From: Siphlonurus alternatus
Lineage: Eukaryota > Arthropoda > Insecta > Ephemeroptera > Siphlonuridae
Assembly (NCBI GenBank): GCA_949825025.1
Contig: OX463778.1
Location: 39,509,194 to 39,573,193, forward strand
Length of the DNA stretch: 64,000 bases
Direction: 5' to 3'
The notes beneath the pieces were generated by a model. The model was not told the origin of the DNA. It saw nothing but the letters and a program-made list of their open reading frames with translations, and ran no database searches. The position numbers and the translations under genes were made by a program. Below, one piece after another: positions 15,001 through 29,200 of the stretch; the stretch's first letter is position 1, and the number at the start of each line of letters is the position of its first letter.

Positions 15001-18000
15001 AGTTGAAAGTTATATTGTCAAAGTCTGCTTGACAAGGAGATGCCCTAGCCCTACTAAAAATTGAAATTCGGTGCACTTTTATTTGTAGCTATTTATCAGA
15101 TTATTACGTATTCCTTGGATCCTGCTGCGATTAATTTGGTGAAAATGGGTAGAAAGATCTTGTTTCGATAAGGAGCAACTTCTTGACGCGCAAAAAGTCA
15201 CTTTTGCCACCTTAAAAAAAGTGGAAAGGTGACCCTCCGTGAACATGTGGGGGGGTATTGGTATTTTCAATGTTTCGTTCCTTAAAACGTTCTTGTAGTT
15301 AAAAGGAGAGTAATGTCATTTTTTTTTTAATTTGTCATGGCAAAACGAAACGATTCCATTCCAAACACTTTGATTTCGATTTATACCATAGACTTTTTAA
15401 AATTCCAAAAATGGGGTTTTTCTAACGTAACCAAAATTGCCATCCCATTATCTCAGTTTAAGTTTAAGGGAGAGAAATGAAAGTTATATTGTCAAAGTCT
15501 GCTTGACAAGGAGATGCCCTAGCCCTACTAAAAATTGAAATTCGGTGCACTTTTATTTGTAGTCTTTTATCAGATTATTACGTATTCCTTGGATCCTGCT
15601 GCGATTAATTTGGTGAAAATGGGTAGAAAAATCTTGTATCGATAAGGAGCAACTTCTTGACGCGCAAAAAGTCACTTTCGCCACCTTAAAAAAAGTGGAA
15701 AAGTGACCCTCCATGAACATGTGGGGGGGTATTGGTATTTTCAAAGTTTCGTTCCTTAAAACTTTCTTGTAGTTAAAAGGAGAGTAATGTTATATTTTTT
15801 TTTTAATTTGTCATCGCAAAACGAATCGATTCCATTCCAAACACTTTGATTTCGATTTATAACATTGACTTTTTAAAATTCCAAAAATGGGGTTTTTCTA
15901 ACGTAACCAAAATTGCCATCCCATTATCTCAGTTTAGGTTTAAGGGAGAGAGTTGAAAGTTATATTGTCAAAGTCTGCTTGACGAGGAGATGCTCTAGCC
16001 CCCCTAAAATTTAAATTCGGTGCACTTTTATTTGTAGCTATATATCAGAATATTACGTATTCCTTGGATTCTGCTGCAATTAATTTGGTGAAAATGGGTT
16101 GAAAGGTCTTGTTTCGATAAGGAGCAACTTTTTAACGCGCAAAATGTCACTTTCGCCACCTTAAAAAAAGTGGAAAAGTGACCCTCCGTGAACATGTGGG
16201 GGGGTATTGGAATTTTCAAAGTTTCGTTCCTTAAAACTTTCTTGCAGATAAAAGGAGAGTGATCTTATATTTTTTTTTTTAATTTGTCATTGCTAAACGA
16301 TTCGATTCAATTCCTAACACTTTGTTTTCGATATATAACATCGACTTTTTAAAATTCCAAAAATGGGGTTTTTCTAACGTAACCAAAATTGCCATCCCAT
16401 TATCTCAGTTTAAGTTTAAGGGGGAGAGTTGAAAGTTATATTGTCAAAGTCTGCTTGACAAGGAGATGCCCTAGCCCTACTAAAAATTGAAATTCGGTGC
16501 ACTTTTATTTGTAGCTATATATCAGAATATTACGTATTCCTTGGATCCTGCTGCGATTAATTTGGTGAAAATGGGTTGAAAGGTCTTGTTTCGATAAGGA
16601 GCAACTTTTTAACGCGCAAAAAGTCACTTTCGCCACCTTAAAAAAAGTGGAAAAGTGACCCTCCGTGAACATGTGGGGGGGGGGGGTATTGGTATTTTCA
16701 AAGTTTCGTTCCTTAAAACTTTCTTGTAGTTAAAAGGAGAGTAATGTTATATATTTTTTTTAATTTGTCATGGCAAAACAAATCGATTCCATTCCAAACA
16801 CTTTGATTTCGATTTATAACATCGACTTTTTAAAATTCCAAAAATGGGGTTTTTCTAACGTAACCAAAATTGCCATCCCATTATCTCAGTTTAAGTTTAA
16901 GGGGGAGAGTTGAAAGTTATATTGTCAAAGTCTGCTTGACAAGGAGATGCCCTAGCCCTACTAAAAATTGAAATTCGGTGCACTTTTATTTGTAGCTATA
17001 TATCAGAATATTACGTATTCCTTGGATCCTGCTGCGATTAATTTGGTGAAAATGGGTTGAAAGGTCTTGTTTCGATAAAGGGCAACTTTTAAACGCGCAA
17101 AAAGTCACTTTCGCCACCTTAAAAAGAGTGGAAAAGTGACCTTTCGTGAACATGTGGGGGGGTATTGGTATTTTCAAAGTTTCGTTCCTGAAAACTTTCT
17201 TGTGGTTGCAAGGAGAGTAATGATATTTTTTTTTTGAATTTGTCATGGCAAAACGAATCGATTCCATTCATAACACTTTGTTTTCGATATATAACATCGA
17301 CTTTTTAAAATTCCAAAAATAAGGTTTTTTTAACGTAACCAAAATTGCCATCCCATTATCTCAGTTTAGGTTTAAGGGAGAGAGTTGAAAGTTATATTGT
17401 CAAAGTCTGCTTGACAAGGAGATGCCCTAGCCCTACTAAAATTTGAAATTCTGTGCACTTTTATTTGTTGCTATATATCAGATTATTACGTATTTCTTAA
17501 ATCCTGCTGCGATTAATTTAGTGAAAATGGGTAGAAAGGTCTAGTTTCAATAAGGATTAACTTCTTGAAGCGCAAAAAGTTCCTTTCGCTTCCTTAAAAA
17601 AATTGGAAAAGAGACCATCCGTGAACATGTGGGGGGGTATTGGAATTTTCAAAGTTTCTCCTTAAAACTTTCTTGCAGATAAAAGGAGAGTGATCTTATA
17701 TTTTTTTTTGAATTTGTCATGGCAAAACGAATCGATTTCATTCCTAACACTTTGATTTCGATTTATAACATCGACTTTTTTAAATTCCAAAAAAGGGGTT
17801 TTTCCAACGTAACCAAAATTGCCATCCCATTATCTCAGTTTAAGTTTAAGGGAGAGAGTTGAAAGTTATATTGTCAAAGTCTTCTTGACAAGGAGATGCC
17901 CTAGCCCTACTAAAAATTGAAATTCGGTGCACTTTTAATTGTAGCTATATATCAGATTATTACGTATTCCTTGGATCCTGCTGCGATTAATTTGGTGAAA

Positions 18001-19872
18001 ATGGGTAGAAAGGTCTTGTTTCAATAAGGATTAACTTCTTGAAGTTCAAAAAGTCACTTTCGCTTTATTAAAAAAATTGGAAAAGTGACCATCCGTGAAC
18101 ATGAGGGGGGGTATTGGTATTTTCAAAGTTTCGTTCCTTAAAACTTTCTTGTAGTTAAAAGGAGAGTAATGTTATATTTTTTTTTAATTTGTCATGGCAA
18201 AACGAATCGATTCCATTCCAAACACTTTGATTTCGATTTATAACATCGACTTTTTAAAATTCCAAAAATGGGGTTTTTCTAACGTAACCAAAATTGCCAT
18301 CCCATTATCTCAGTTTAAGTTTAAGGGAGAGAGTTGAAAGTTGTATTGTCAAAGTCTGCTTGACAAGGAGATGCCCTAGCCCTACTAAAAATTGAAATTC
18401 GGTGCACTTTTATTTGTAGCTATATATCAGAATATTACGTATTCCTTGGATCCTGCTGCGATTAATTTGGTGAAAATGGGTTGAAAGGTCTTGTTTCGAT
18501 AAGGAGCAACTTTTTAACGAGCAAAAAGTCACTTTCGCCACCTTAAAAAAAGTGGAAAAGTGACTGTTCGTGAACATGTGGGGGGGTATTGGTATTTTCA
18601 AAGTTTCGTTCCTTAAAACTTTCTTGTAGTTAAAAGGGGAGTAATGTTATATTTTTTTTTTAATTTGTCATGGCAAAACGAATCGATTCCATTCCTAACA
18701 CTTTGATTTCAATTTATAACATCGACTTTTTAAAATTCCAAAAATGGGGTTTTTCTAACGTAACCAAAATTGCCATCCCATTAACCCAGTTTAAGTTTAA
18801 GGGAGAGAGTTGAAAGTTATATTGTCAAAGTCTGCTTGACAAGGAGATGCCCTAGCCCTACTAAAAATTGAAATTCGGTGCACTTTTATTTGTAAGCTAT
18901 ATATATCAGATTATTACGTATTCCTTGGATCCTGCTGCGATTAATTTGGTGAAAATGGGTTGAAAGGTCTTGTTTCGATAAGGAGCAACTTTTTAACGCG
19001 CAAAAAGTCACTTTCGCCACCTTAAAAAAAGTGGAAAAGTGACCCTTCGTGAACATGTGGGGGGGTATTGGTATTTTCAAAGTTTCGTTCCTGAATACTT
19101 TCTTGTAGTTGCAAGGAGAGTAATGTTATATATTTTTTTTAATTTGTCATGGCAAAACGAATCGATTCCATTCTTAACACTTTGTTGTTGATATATAACA
19201 TCGACTTTTTAAAATTCAAAAAAAGGGTTTTTTCTAACGTAACCAAAATTGCCATCCCATTATCTCATTTTAGGTTTAAGGGAGAGAGTTGAAAGTTATA
19301 TTGTCAAAGTCTGCTTGACGAGGAGATGCTCTAGCCCCCCTAAAAATTTAAATTCGGTGCACTTTTATTTTAATCTATATTTCAGAATATTACGTATTCC
19401 TTGGATTCTGCTGCAATTAATTTGGTGAAAATTGGTTGAAAGGTCTTGTTTCGATAATTTATAAGGAGCAACTTTTTTAACGCGCAAAAAGTCACTTAAT
19501 TTCGCCACCTTAAAAAAAGTGGAAAAGTGACCCTTCGTGAACATGTGGGGGGTATTGGTATTTTCAAAGTTTCGTTCCTTAAAACTTTCTTGTAGTTAAA
19601 AGGAGAGTAATGTTATATTTTTTTTTAATTTGTCATGGTAAAAAGAATCGATTCCATTCCAAACACTTTGATTTCGATTTATAACATCTCGACTTTTTAA
19701 AATTCCAAAAATGGGGTTTTTCTAACGTAACCAAAATTGCCATCCCATTATCTCGGTTTAAGTTTAAGGGAGAGAGTTGAAAGTTATATTGTCAAAGTCT
19801 GCTTGACAAGGAGATGCCCTAGCCCTATTATACTAAAAATTGAAATTCGGGGTGCACTTTTATTTGTAGCTG
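1..19872. repeat. Satellite array, ~476-bp monomer, ~42 tandem copies
   Basis: Direct reading shows one unit repeated head to tail every 474-482 bp (for example equivalent points at 310, 1262, 1737, 2690, 3166, 4119, 4594, 5070 and 5547). Each monomer carries a poly-G run (usually 6-8 G, up to about 13 near 12,384 and 16,674), a T8-T10 tract, a short inverted repeat and a GTGCACTTTTATTT segment. Copies are mostly above 90% alike by eye, and several multi-monomer blocks are nearly identical, so there is higher-order structure. The array is open at the left edge of the window and ends near 19,872, where the last copies pick up small insertions. The 60-93-codon open frames that recur on both strands follow the repeat period, overlap each other and look like no known protein; I regard them as incidental. 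Satellite or pericentromeric-type DNA is an inference. Confidence 0.97.
428..464. repeat. Hairpin present in every satellite monomer (example copy)
   Basis: GTCACTTT and CCAC on the left pair with GTGG and AAAGTGAC on the right around an A-rich 10-base loop, giving a 12-bp stem with a small internal bulge. The same structure recurs once per monomer through the array (for example 1379-1415). In the diverged monomers near 3,769-3,803, 10,430 and 11,390 both arms have changed and the stem is weaker. Function unknown; it could be a transcript structure or a replication or recombination feature. Confidence 0.8.
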
Positions 19873-20225
19873 AGAAGAGCCTGGCATATATATATATATG
19901 CATGCAAATAAACCCCCCCGCCGGAGGTGCGATCTTTTTTGCAAGAATTAAGTGAGAAGTGACGCGTGTACGTATATAAGTATTTTTTATGATGAAAATT
20001 TTAAGTTGAAGTAAAATTAACGTTCAATGAATGAATATTGCATATATATGGCAGCGCTGGCGGTTTCCAAAACTATTTTTGAAAATCAACCGCGAAGTAT
20101 CAAAAAAAAAAGGCGGGATGAAACAAACGGAAACAAAAGAGTAGAGGAAAAATGGCGGGAAGTGGATTCGTCAATAATATTTTTTATGTGATTTAATTTG
20201 CGTGTTTTTCTTCTAGTAGACCTCA
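19873..20225 (+). promoter_or_regulatory. Short spacer and presumed promoter/5' leader of TUBGCP3
   Basis: This 350-bp stretch separates the satellite from the TUBGCP3 start codon. It holds a short (AT)n run at about 19,889-19,900 and two GGCGGGA-type boxes (near 20,111-20,118 and 20,154-20,161), the second reading GGCGGGAA. These resemble E2F sites, which would suit a cell-cycle gene, but that is inference from short motifs. A TTCTTCTAG at about 20,210-20,218 could be the 3' end of a 5'-UTR intron. No TATA box is convincing. Confidence 0.35.
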
Positions 20226-23200
20226 ATGGCTAATATCAGAGGCAAAAATGTGTATGAAGAAACATTGAAAAAGTTTTGTAACCTTGGACTCGGTCACAGA
20301 AAAGGTATTTTTCTTAATATCTAAGTTTTTAGGCACTGTAGCCATCTCTGACCAAAAGGGGGTGTGAGCTGATCGAGCTGAAACGGCCGAAAGGAAAGGA
20401 CAGTATTTTATGCATATTATTTATTATGCATAAATATACACAAACCTTATAAATATATTTATTAAATTTCCTGGCTATAATATTTTTAGCGGAGTGGTTA
20501 CTATGTGTGTGAATCATTTTATAGGTCCTGCTCATTTTGGGGTAAAAAAATTTAAGTTTTCATTATGCTGCTTATAAAGATTAAAATAGCAGTATGTACA
20601 CACATTACATACATACACCACTGCTTGCGGCTATTGTGGGTATTCCACCACGGTGGCTCGCTTGCTTGCGGCTGACTCTCTCAGCCCCTCCCTGAACTCA
20701 CCAACACTCCGAGCATCCACAAGCCCAGAGTCCAACAAATTCCACTCCCTCACCGTTCTTCTCAAAAAGGAATACTTGCCCACATCATTTTTGCTTCTCC
20801 TATACTCCAGCTTCCAATCATGGTCCCTCCTACCTTTATAACGCCCTTCCTCAGTACGATCGCTAAGCTCCTCCCAGCCCTTTTGGTTCCTAGTTATTTT
20901 ATACATTGTTGTCAGTCTACTTTGCTTCCTCCTTTCCTCCAGATCCTCCCATCCCAGTTGCTCTATCATTCTGGTCACACTCTCTCTTCCCTTATAAATT
21001 TTGCTTTTATCACAGGTAAAGCTCCAGTTCCCCTTTTCTAGAACCCTTCTTGCTGCTCGTCTTTGTATCTTTTCCATCTCTTTCTTTCCTTTTGCTCTAT
21101 ACGGGTCCCACGCATTACATCCATATTCCATTATTGGTCTAATCAGAGACTTGTATGCTTTTTCTCTTACTGTCCTGCCTGCCCCCTTAAGATTCCTCAT
21201 TACAAACTCAAGATTCCTTCTGCTCTTTGCGGTTACATACCTAATATGTTCATCCCAATTAAGTTTGCACTGAAGCATTACTCCCAGATATTTGTATTTG
21301 TCCTCTGATTTGATTTCTTCCCTCTCCATAAAATATTTAACCTGACTTTGCTCCCTTCTTTTGTTGAACTTAACCACACTACATTTTCCAACATTAAGCT
21401 TCATTTTATTAGCTCCTATCCATATACCCACTGTCTCCAGATCCTTTTGTAGAATTTGCTCATCCTGCTTATTACTTACTGTCCTATAGATTACGCTGTC
21501 ATCAGCAAAAAGCCTCATCTCCGACTCCAAATTCTGTACAATATCATTAATAAAAATAATAAAAAATAGCCGCCCTAGCACACTACCCTGAGGGACTCCG
21601 GAAGTAACCTTCACTACCTCAGACAACGTTTGCCCTAGCTTGACTCATATTTTTTTTTAATCTTTATTTAGCTTTTGCTATTTAAATACATAATAGTTGT
21701 AGTTACATATTAATTAATTGATTTTACAACAACATATAAAAATTTGGTTCATAATTTTTTATGCCTACAGAACGAACCAATATATTAAAACAGAAATAGC
21801 AAAATACCAATTAACATATGAGATAGTTTTACAAATAATTACTTACACAATGAATATATAATTAACTGCTACAGGGAAATCTTTCCTTCACATATATAAT
21901 ACATAGCCTTTTAAACATTTTTTTATTGTGACATATTTTTATATTATCTGGTAGTTCATTGAACAATTTTTTTCCACAGTTATAAATTGATCCATCTGAT
22001 CCTTGTTTATTGAAACATTTTCTGAAAAAATTGTTACATCCTCTTGTATTATAAGTATGCATTTCACTATTTTTAATAATTTCACTTTAAAAATGCTTAG
22101 GAAATTTATCATGAATAATACCATAAAAAAATAACAGTACTTTTAATGCATATCTTTGTTTTACACTCAACCATTGCAGAGTTTCCAACAACAATTTAGT
22201 ATGAGTTCTTTTATTACAACCCAATATGTAATTTTCATCGCTCTGTTTTGAAGTCTTTGTAATAATTTGATACAGTATTTCTTTTGCTCGTGTTAAAAAA
22301 CAAAGATGCACAGTATTCAAAATGAGGAGCAATTATAGTTTTATATACCAAATTTTTACACCAAACGCTCAGGAAGCCTGAGATTCTACTTAAATACCCA
22401 ATTTTTTTACCAATTTTTTTTGACATAGACTCAATATGATCATTAAAATTTAATGTACTATCAAGAACTATACCAAGGTATTTAACATTTTTTTCAAACT
22501 TCAGTAACTCTCCATCAAGGTTGATCGTTGAGTTGGGATTACTATTTACAATATTATTTATCTTACGATTAGAACTTGCAAGTAGCATTCTGGGTTGCTT
22601 ACATTTTAAAGCTATTATCCCATGCAAGCTTCCAAGTCTGTATTGTATACATAATACATACATGCTACTGTATTTACTGTATGCATACAACTGTATAAAG
22701 GCGTTTTCAATGCTTTCACAACATCATGTATACATACACTGTACAATCATACTGTATCATACTGTATGCATAATATTCTAAAATTGCTACACGGTATGCC
22801 GTAGAAAAATCATGGTGGAACTTGATTTTTAAAGGCAGAAGTTGTTGGAGCGGAGAGTTATGAGTTGTTTAAGAGGGTTTTGAGACAAGCAAACCCTTCG
22901 CGAGCCACCGTGGCGTAGCCACATTTGCCGCGTTAATTTTATTATTATTATTACACTGCGGCGGTTCTACGGAGCTCCGTATCGGACCGTATCACGCCCT
23001 AGCTAGCAATTTTAGAGTATGATATGCATACAGTATGCGAAATAAAATAAATAAAATTAATAAATAAAGCACCTTTATGGGGATATTATAATATAAAGGT
23101 ATTGGCTGCAGCATCAATAAATATAAATATGATGAAAAACGCATTAATTGACAGTTTATTTATTAAGCTACAAATATGTTACTATACTGGTATACAGTAT

Positions 23201-26200
23201 ATGGTATAGTACAGTTACACAGTACCATACAGTATGTACCAGAGTTGTATTAATTCTAGCTAAAAGGCCGTGTAGTGGGTGAGTGAGAGACCAGGTTTTT
23301 CTGATCCACTTTCTTAAATACTGTAATCAGAAAGTAAGGTCAGTAAGGTGTATATCATATACTCATTAACTTATCAGGAACTGGTCAATCTCCTGGTAGC
23401 TATTTTGCAGTGATTTTATTTCCATTGAAACATAACATCATATTCACTGCTGTGAGAAACTAGTCAGTCACTTTCATTAACTTTCCGATATCTGGTTAGA
23501 GAAACCTTATAATCAAGCTTTGTTCATACTGTACATACCATATACACCACCAGTAAGGTAAATCAGGGCACTTAGAAATTAATAGAAATTATTATACAGT
23601 ATAGGATTTGGCAAGGGCAGACCCGGCAGTTAACTTTGGAGGAAGGGGGGGGGGGTGGCCTGCAGTCCCCTCCCATCCCTTATGCACCCTTAAGATATTT
23701 AGTTTGGTGTAAATTATTCCATGTAAACTAAAATTAATTTATTTTACTTTATGAACAGATGCATTGCAGCAATGGTTTAGCTATGCTGCAAGAGAGCTTA
23801 AGAAAGAAGAAACCACTGTGACTAATAGTGGTGACTATGAATTCAGTATAGATCGTTATTTAAGGAAAGAATATCGTCAAGAAGATGTTCTTAAATTTCT
23901 TGACCTAAATCGTAAATTTCAGAATAGTGTAAGTATATATACATATTTACAAATTCTACTCACTATTATTGAAGTCTCTGAAGTCTAGCTGAATTTGTTT
24001 TTTTGTTTTATTTACAGTCAATTGTTATAAAAAAAGATGCTCTTCTTCACTTTCTGGTAAAAGTTTGTGAAGAAAAGAAACGTGTCAACAGTTTGAGCAA
24101 CCATCAAAGTTTCCAAACAGACAACTTATCATTCAACCACTCATCAGTCACCTCTTCATACACTCCGAAATCTGCAGCCCCGCAAGACAGGCTAAGCTTG
24201 TCTCCTGCCCTTGCTCCATCCTTAAATCAAGGTAAAATTTTATGAAACAGTAATGTACTTTTTTAAAAATAACATGCACACAGTTATGTTTAGTTTTTAA
24301 TGTTTTTATCCAATGTAGTGTAGACACAATGTACCAACTGGTATTTAATGTGAATAAATTAAAAAAAGAGTAATAAATCTGTCTCATTTTGAAAGTAAAA
24401 TTTGTGATTGCTGCTGTATACGTTGTATAAACAGAACTCGACACCTACCTTTTGCTGGCCATTTAATAATAAGTATAATCAATGTGTTTACCCAGTATGA
24501 ATATTGCTTGCAGACGTAGGTGAGAGGAACATGTCTGCGTCAATGCAGACTCGAAGGGACAGCTTGGCAGAAACTGTTATATCCAGCGTTAGCAGGACAC
24601 AGTGGGCTAGAGCACCCGAAGGTCATGGTAATATCTTTGAACTTCAATTATGAACCAAGTTCAATAATGTGTCTGATAACTAATATTTTATTTTCTTGTG
24701 CAGTGTCAGAACGTGCAATACTCAAAGAGCTTCTCTTTGCATTCCAAGGCATCGGAGGAGAAATCTTCAAGGATGATTTTGGAGACGGAGGATTTAGAAT
24801 CTCTACTCGTGTATGTTTAAATTATTTTTTTATGCAATGTTGTACTTCTAGTTGCACTTTTGCTCACTTGTCATATATTTATTCTAAATTTCAATGTTAA
24901 AAAGAACCTTTTCTTTGTTACAGTCAATTATAGAAAATCAATTTAACAGTTTTTCTGTACGGTATTTATTACTTTAAGTACAAATTAATACTGATACTTT
25001 TAAAATTAAATTACGAGCTCACATTGATTCCTTCATAAAATTAAATGCGAGTGTTGACGTTCTGCAGGTGAGTGTTCCGCTTCGTCAACATGCAGCCTAC
25101 CTGGCTGAGCTGGGCACACTGCACGTGAGGGTACGAAGGATGGTGGACTCTGTACCCCTGGTTGGAGCTCCCAGCTGCCTCACCGCTCTAGTCACAGCCA
25201 TGAGACTGCAGCTCAACGAGTTCTGCCGCCTCATCGCTCAGCTGGAAGCACAAGTATGGGGACAAATTATTTGTTACAATTGTTGTTATTCATTGGAATT
25301 TATCACTTTTACAATAAGTTACATATAACATGTGACTGGCAACTAGAATATGAATTAATATGCAGTTAATTAGTTCTGTATGATTCAGTATACATTTTTA
25401 AGTAATGAAATTGCATCGCATTTCTTATAAAGATTTTTAATACAGTTGATATCCTATAGAAACATTTAAACAAAATTAAAAAAATTATGAAGCTATTTAA
25501 TTGTTAGAAGAGTTAAGTTCTGATGCAAACTTTGTATCTGCAGTTACACCAGGAAGATGGTAGTCAGCTGACGCTGCTGCGAGTGCGTGTGGTGATGGGG
25601 ACGTCACAGACACACATGAGGTGGCTGGCCACGGTGGCCGAGGTGTGCAGGGACAAGAAGGGAGGTGCTCTGCTCTCGGCCCTGCACGGACTGCTGCAGC
25701 ACGGAGATCCCAAGGTGCAGACTTGGCTGGAGCCTCTACTTATAGCCGTAAGTTGACATCCCTTCAAGGAAATAGTGCAGTGCTTTAACACAAGATAAGT
25801 TGGTAGAGGTGAAATTATTAAAAGAGGGGAACCATTTCGGCTTTTATATTTTTAACGTTTTATAAATCATGTCAAACTTACTTGTGCACCAAAAAAATAG
25901 TCACTATCCTCAGCCTTCCACCAGTTCAGCAGTTGACATTCAAAAAGCGCGCCAAACAAAATTGGGGCTTATTACATCAAGATCAACGATTGGTTGTGGT
26001 TGACCTATCATGGCTCTTGACTTCATTAGCCCCAATTTTCTTTGGCGCGTTTTTTGAATGTCAACTGCTGAACTGGTGGAAGGCTGAGGGTAGTGACTTT
26101 TTTTGGGGGGCACGAGTAGGTTTGAAATTATTTATAAAACGATAAAAATGTAAAAGCTGAAGCGATTCCACTCCTTTAAAGTCGGGGATAGTTGAAACTA

Positions 26201-29200
26201 TTGGAAGTTTGATTGATATGAAGATTTTGGGGAAAATTAAATTATTGCTCTAAAGTTTATTCATAGTTATTTACAAAAATATTGTTAGGTATTGATCATG
26301 TAATTATTACTTAATTAATTAGTATTGATTTTTATTTTTTTGGTGTGTAATGATAGTAATGTCAAGACAAAAAGAAAAGTTCAGCAGTATCAGTATCGCA
26401 CACCGAAATTTTAAGAAAAAGTTCTTTCTTGTTACTTTTAAAACTTTCTCTTTTTTTATTTTTGTTTTTTATTATTTTAGGCTTCAAGACCATTTTATGA
26501 AATGCTATCCCAGTGGTTAAAGGAAGGTCACATTGAAGATCCATATTCTGAATTTTTCATAGCAGTTGATCCAGGGACAAGCGGAGATAATTTTTGGTTG
26601 CACAAGTTTTCAATCAGGTCAGTACAAAACTGTTCCTTACTAATCACAAACGGTGTTAATCTAAAATGCATTGTGTTACACAGAGAGCCGATGCGACCAT
26701 CATTCATGTCGCTGACCCAGGCCGGCACTGTGCTGGCTACCGGCAAGAGTGTCGCCTTCTTACGAGAGCTGTGTGACGACATGGCAGAGCCTATGAAGTG
26801 GTCAGCATTGGACGCAGCTCTCAGAGCAGCCACACACAGTAAGCAACAGCAAATCCCCACAGACTGTAAAAAACTAGTCTCACATTTTATAATCAATACA
26901 GTTTTTAAACATTTTTTAATTTTTTACAAAGAAACAAGTATTAAATTGACTACATAAATACAATAATTTTAAAAACAAGAAGTAATTTTACAGACACCAG
27001 AACATTTTACGTATTTAGAGACTGCATTTTTATGACCTAAGCCAAGTGATAATCTAGGAAAAGTTTTGCTAAGTCTGCTCCCTCATCTTGTTACAGTGGA
27101 CGCCCGGCTGTTGTGGGCCATGGATGGAATCCTGCAGGAGAGCCTCGAGAGTGCACACAAGGAGGTGTCGAAGCGAGCACTCACTGTGATGCTGAGCGAG
27201 GGCAAGCTGGCGGTGCACCTGCAGGCCCTGAGGCGCTACCTGCTACTAGGACAGGGAGACTTCACGAGGCAGCTCATGGAAAACCTCGAGTACGTCCAAT
27301 TTTTTTTTCACTCAGTCATCTTGTTATATAATTTTATTTAAAATTGTTGTGTGTACATAAAATAGACCCATCAGTATAATAACCACAGCTCAGTTAATAT
27401 TATATGTACTGCTTATTTCTAACCACAAATAACCTCAGAATAATTATTACTTTGTACTAAGATTTTTCTTCTTACCTTTCCACTTTACGGAACATTCTAA
27501 ACAATATAATTCATGGCTGCACATGCATGATAGCACAGTATATTTGTGAGATGTTATGCCACAACATGGTATAGATACAGTACAGAGAAAGGCTCATATT
27601 ATCAGACGGTAAAAGGATCAATCAGCTCATGTATTGAAATGTAAAAAAATTACATTCATTTACGAGAAGAAAAGGTTCAAATTATTTGAAATTACAGAGT
27701 CTCAATAAATTTATACTGTTTTCTGTCAGTTTTGTTTGTATACCGTATAGAAACTTCCAATAATAATACTGATGTGATATTTTTTCTCATTATTAAATAT
27801 CATGAACAAAGACTGATCATACTCGTATTAGGATATTTTTTATCTGTACGCTAGTAGTACTTTCTGTGGTAGAAACTGGAATGAATTTTATTCTATCGAT
27901 TTTTGTTGACTGATACTTATTTGCTTGTGTTCAGGCCGTTACTGAATCGTCCTGCGGCCAACCTGTTCACCCACCAGTTGACCCCACTGCTGGAGAGTGC
28001 CATCCGCGCGACCAATGCCCAGCATGAGGAGCAGGATGTCCTGGCACGACTCGATGTCAAGCTGATGCAGATGTCCCCTGGAGAGCTTGGCTGGGACGTC
28101 TTCACACTCCAGTACTGCGTAGACGGACCCATTGCTATGGTATGCAGAATGACATGGCAACATATTTTACATTTATGTGTGCAAATGAAAAGAAATACTG
28201 TATATATAATAATTATTTCTTATAAAAAAAAAATAGTTATACTGTATGTGAATTATATCAAAGGAAAGAGAAAAAAAATGTAAAATTTGAATCCTGTAAA
28301 AAAATAATCTTTAAGTGTATTTTGTTTAAGTAAAATTCTGGGTAATACAGTAGTTGTTTTGCTTCACCGGGAAAAACTGATTTACATAAAAAATTTACCT
28401 TAGATATAGAAACTTAACAATTATATGTAAAATAATTTTTTGTTAATTAAGACTCGCAGTTCATAATTGTGCTGATCACTTCTATATCACTAAGGAGGGT
28501 CTGAAAAGGAGTCTGATGTGAAATGCTATCTTATCATTGTTTCAGATATTCTCAAATGAAGCATCTACCAAGTACCTGTGTCTTTTCAATGCTCTTTGGC
28601 GAGCTAAGAGAATGGAGTGGGTGTTGTCAAATTTATGGAAAAATCAAACTTCATCAGCACGCGAGCTTCGTAAAATTCCTGGTAATTTATTTACACTGTT
28701 GGTTATTTTCAGATTTTCTCTTGTAGTCTACTTCAAACCTTTCAATCCCTTCACAATGACCATGATACAGCGTTACAGAAAATTAATCTTTTATTTACCA
28801 TTATTGCTGAGTAAAACTTCATGTTATTCGATGATAGAACACGCTATATTCTTATTATATTAATATTTTGATACTTTAGTATCATGAAAATAATGAATCT
28901 ATCTTGTATTTTTTGCTTCATAAAAGTTTGTTATTGCTATACTACTAAATAAATAAACAAGCACATTATTAAATTAAATATGTTAAGTAAAATATGTATT
29001 TAGTAATGGTATGTTGTGTGGTTCAGAACTGTTGCCAGTGCTGCGAGAGACGCACTTGCTGGTGTCCGAGATGAACCAGCTGGTCCGTCAGATGCAGTAC
29101 TACCTCATGTTTGAGAGCATTGAGTGCCAGTGGAGTGAGCTGCAGGATGCCGTTGCCCACGCCCCTTCACTCGATGATCTCATCCACGCTCATGAGCGAT

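Noticed and set aside
310..19080. Dozens of 63-93-codon open frames on both strands (MKIPIPPHMF..., MAILVTLEKP..., MVFSKFRSLK...)
   Set aside because: They recur with the satellite period, overlap on opposite strands, change length with single-base differences between monomers and resemble no protein. They are by-products of the repeat.
1..19872. CENP-B-box-like motif in the monomer
   Set aside because: TTTCGTTCCTTAAAAC shares only TTCG with the CENP-B box consensus and lacks the CGGG half.
20153..20199. Upstream ATG (MAGSGFVNN...) as the start of TUBGCP3
   Set aside because: The frame meets a stop within 15 codons, and no donor/acceptor pair gives a phase joining to exon 1 or exon 2. The ATG at 20226 fits exon 2 in phase.
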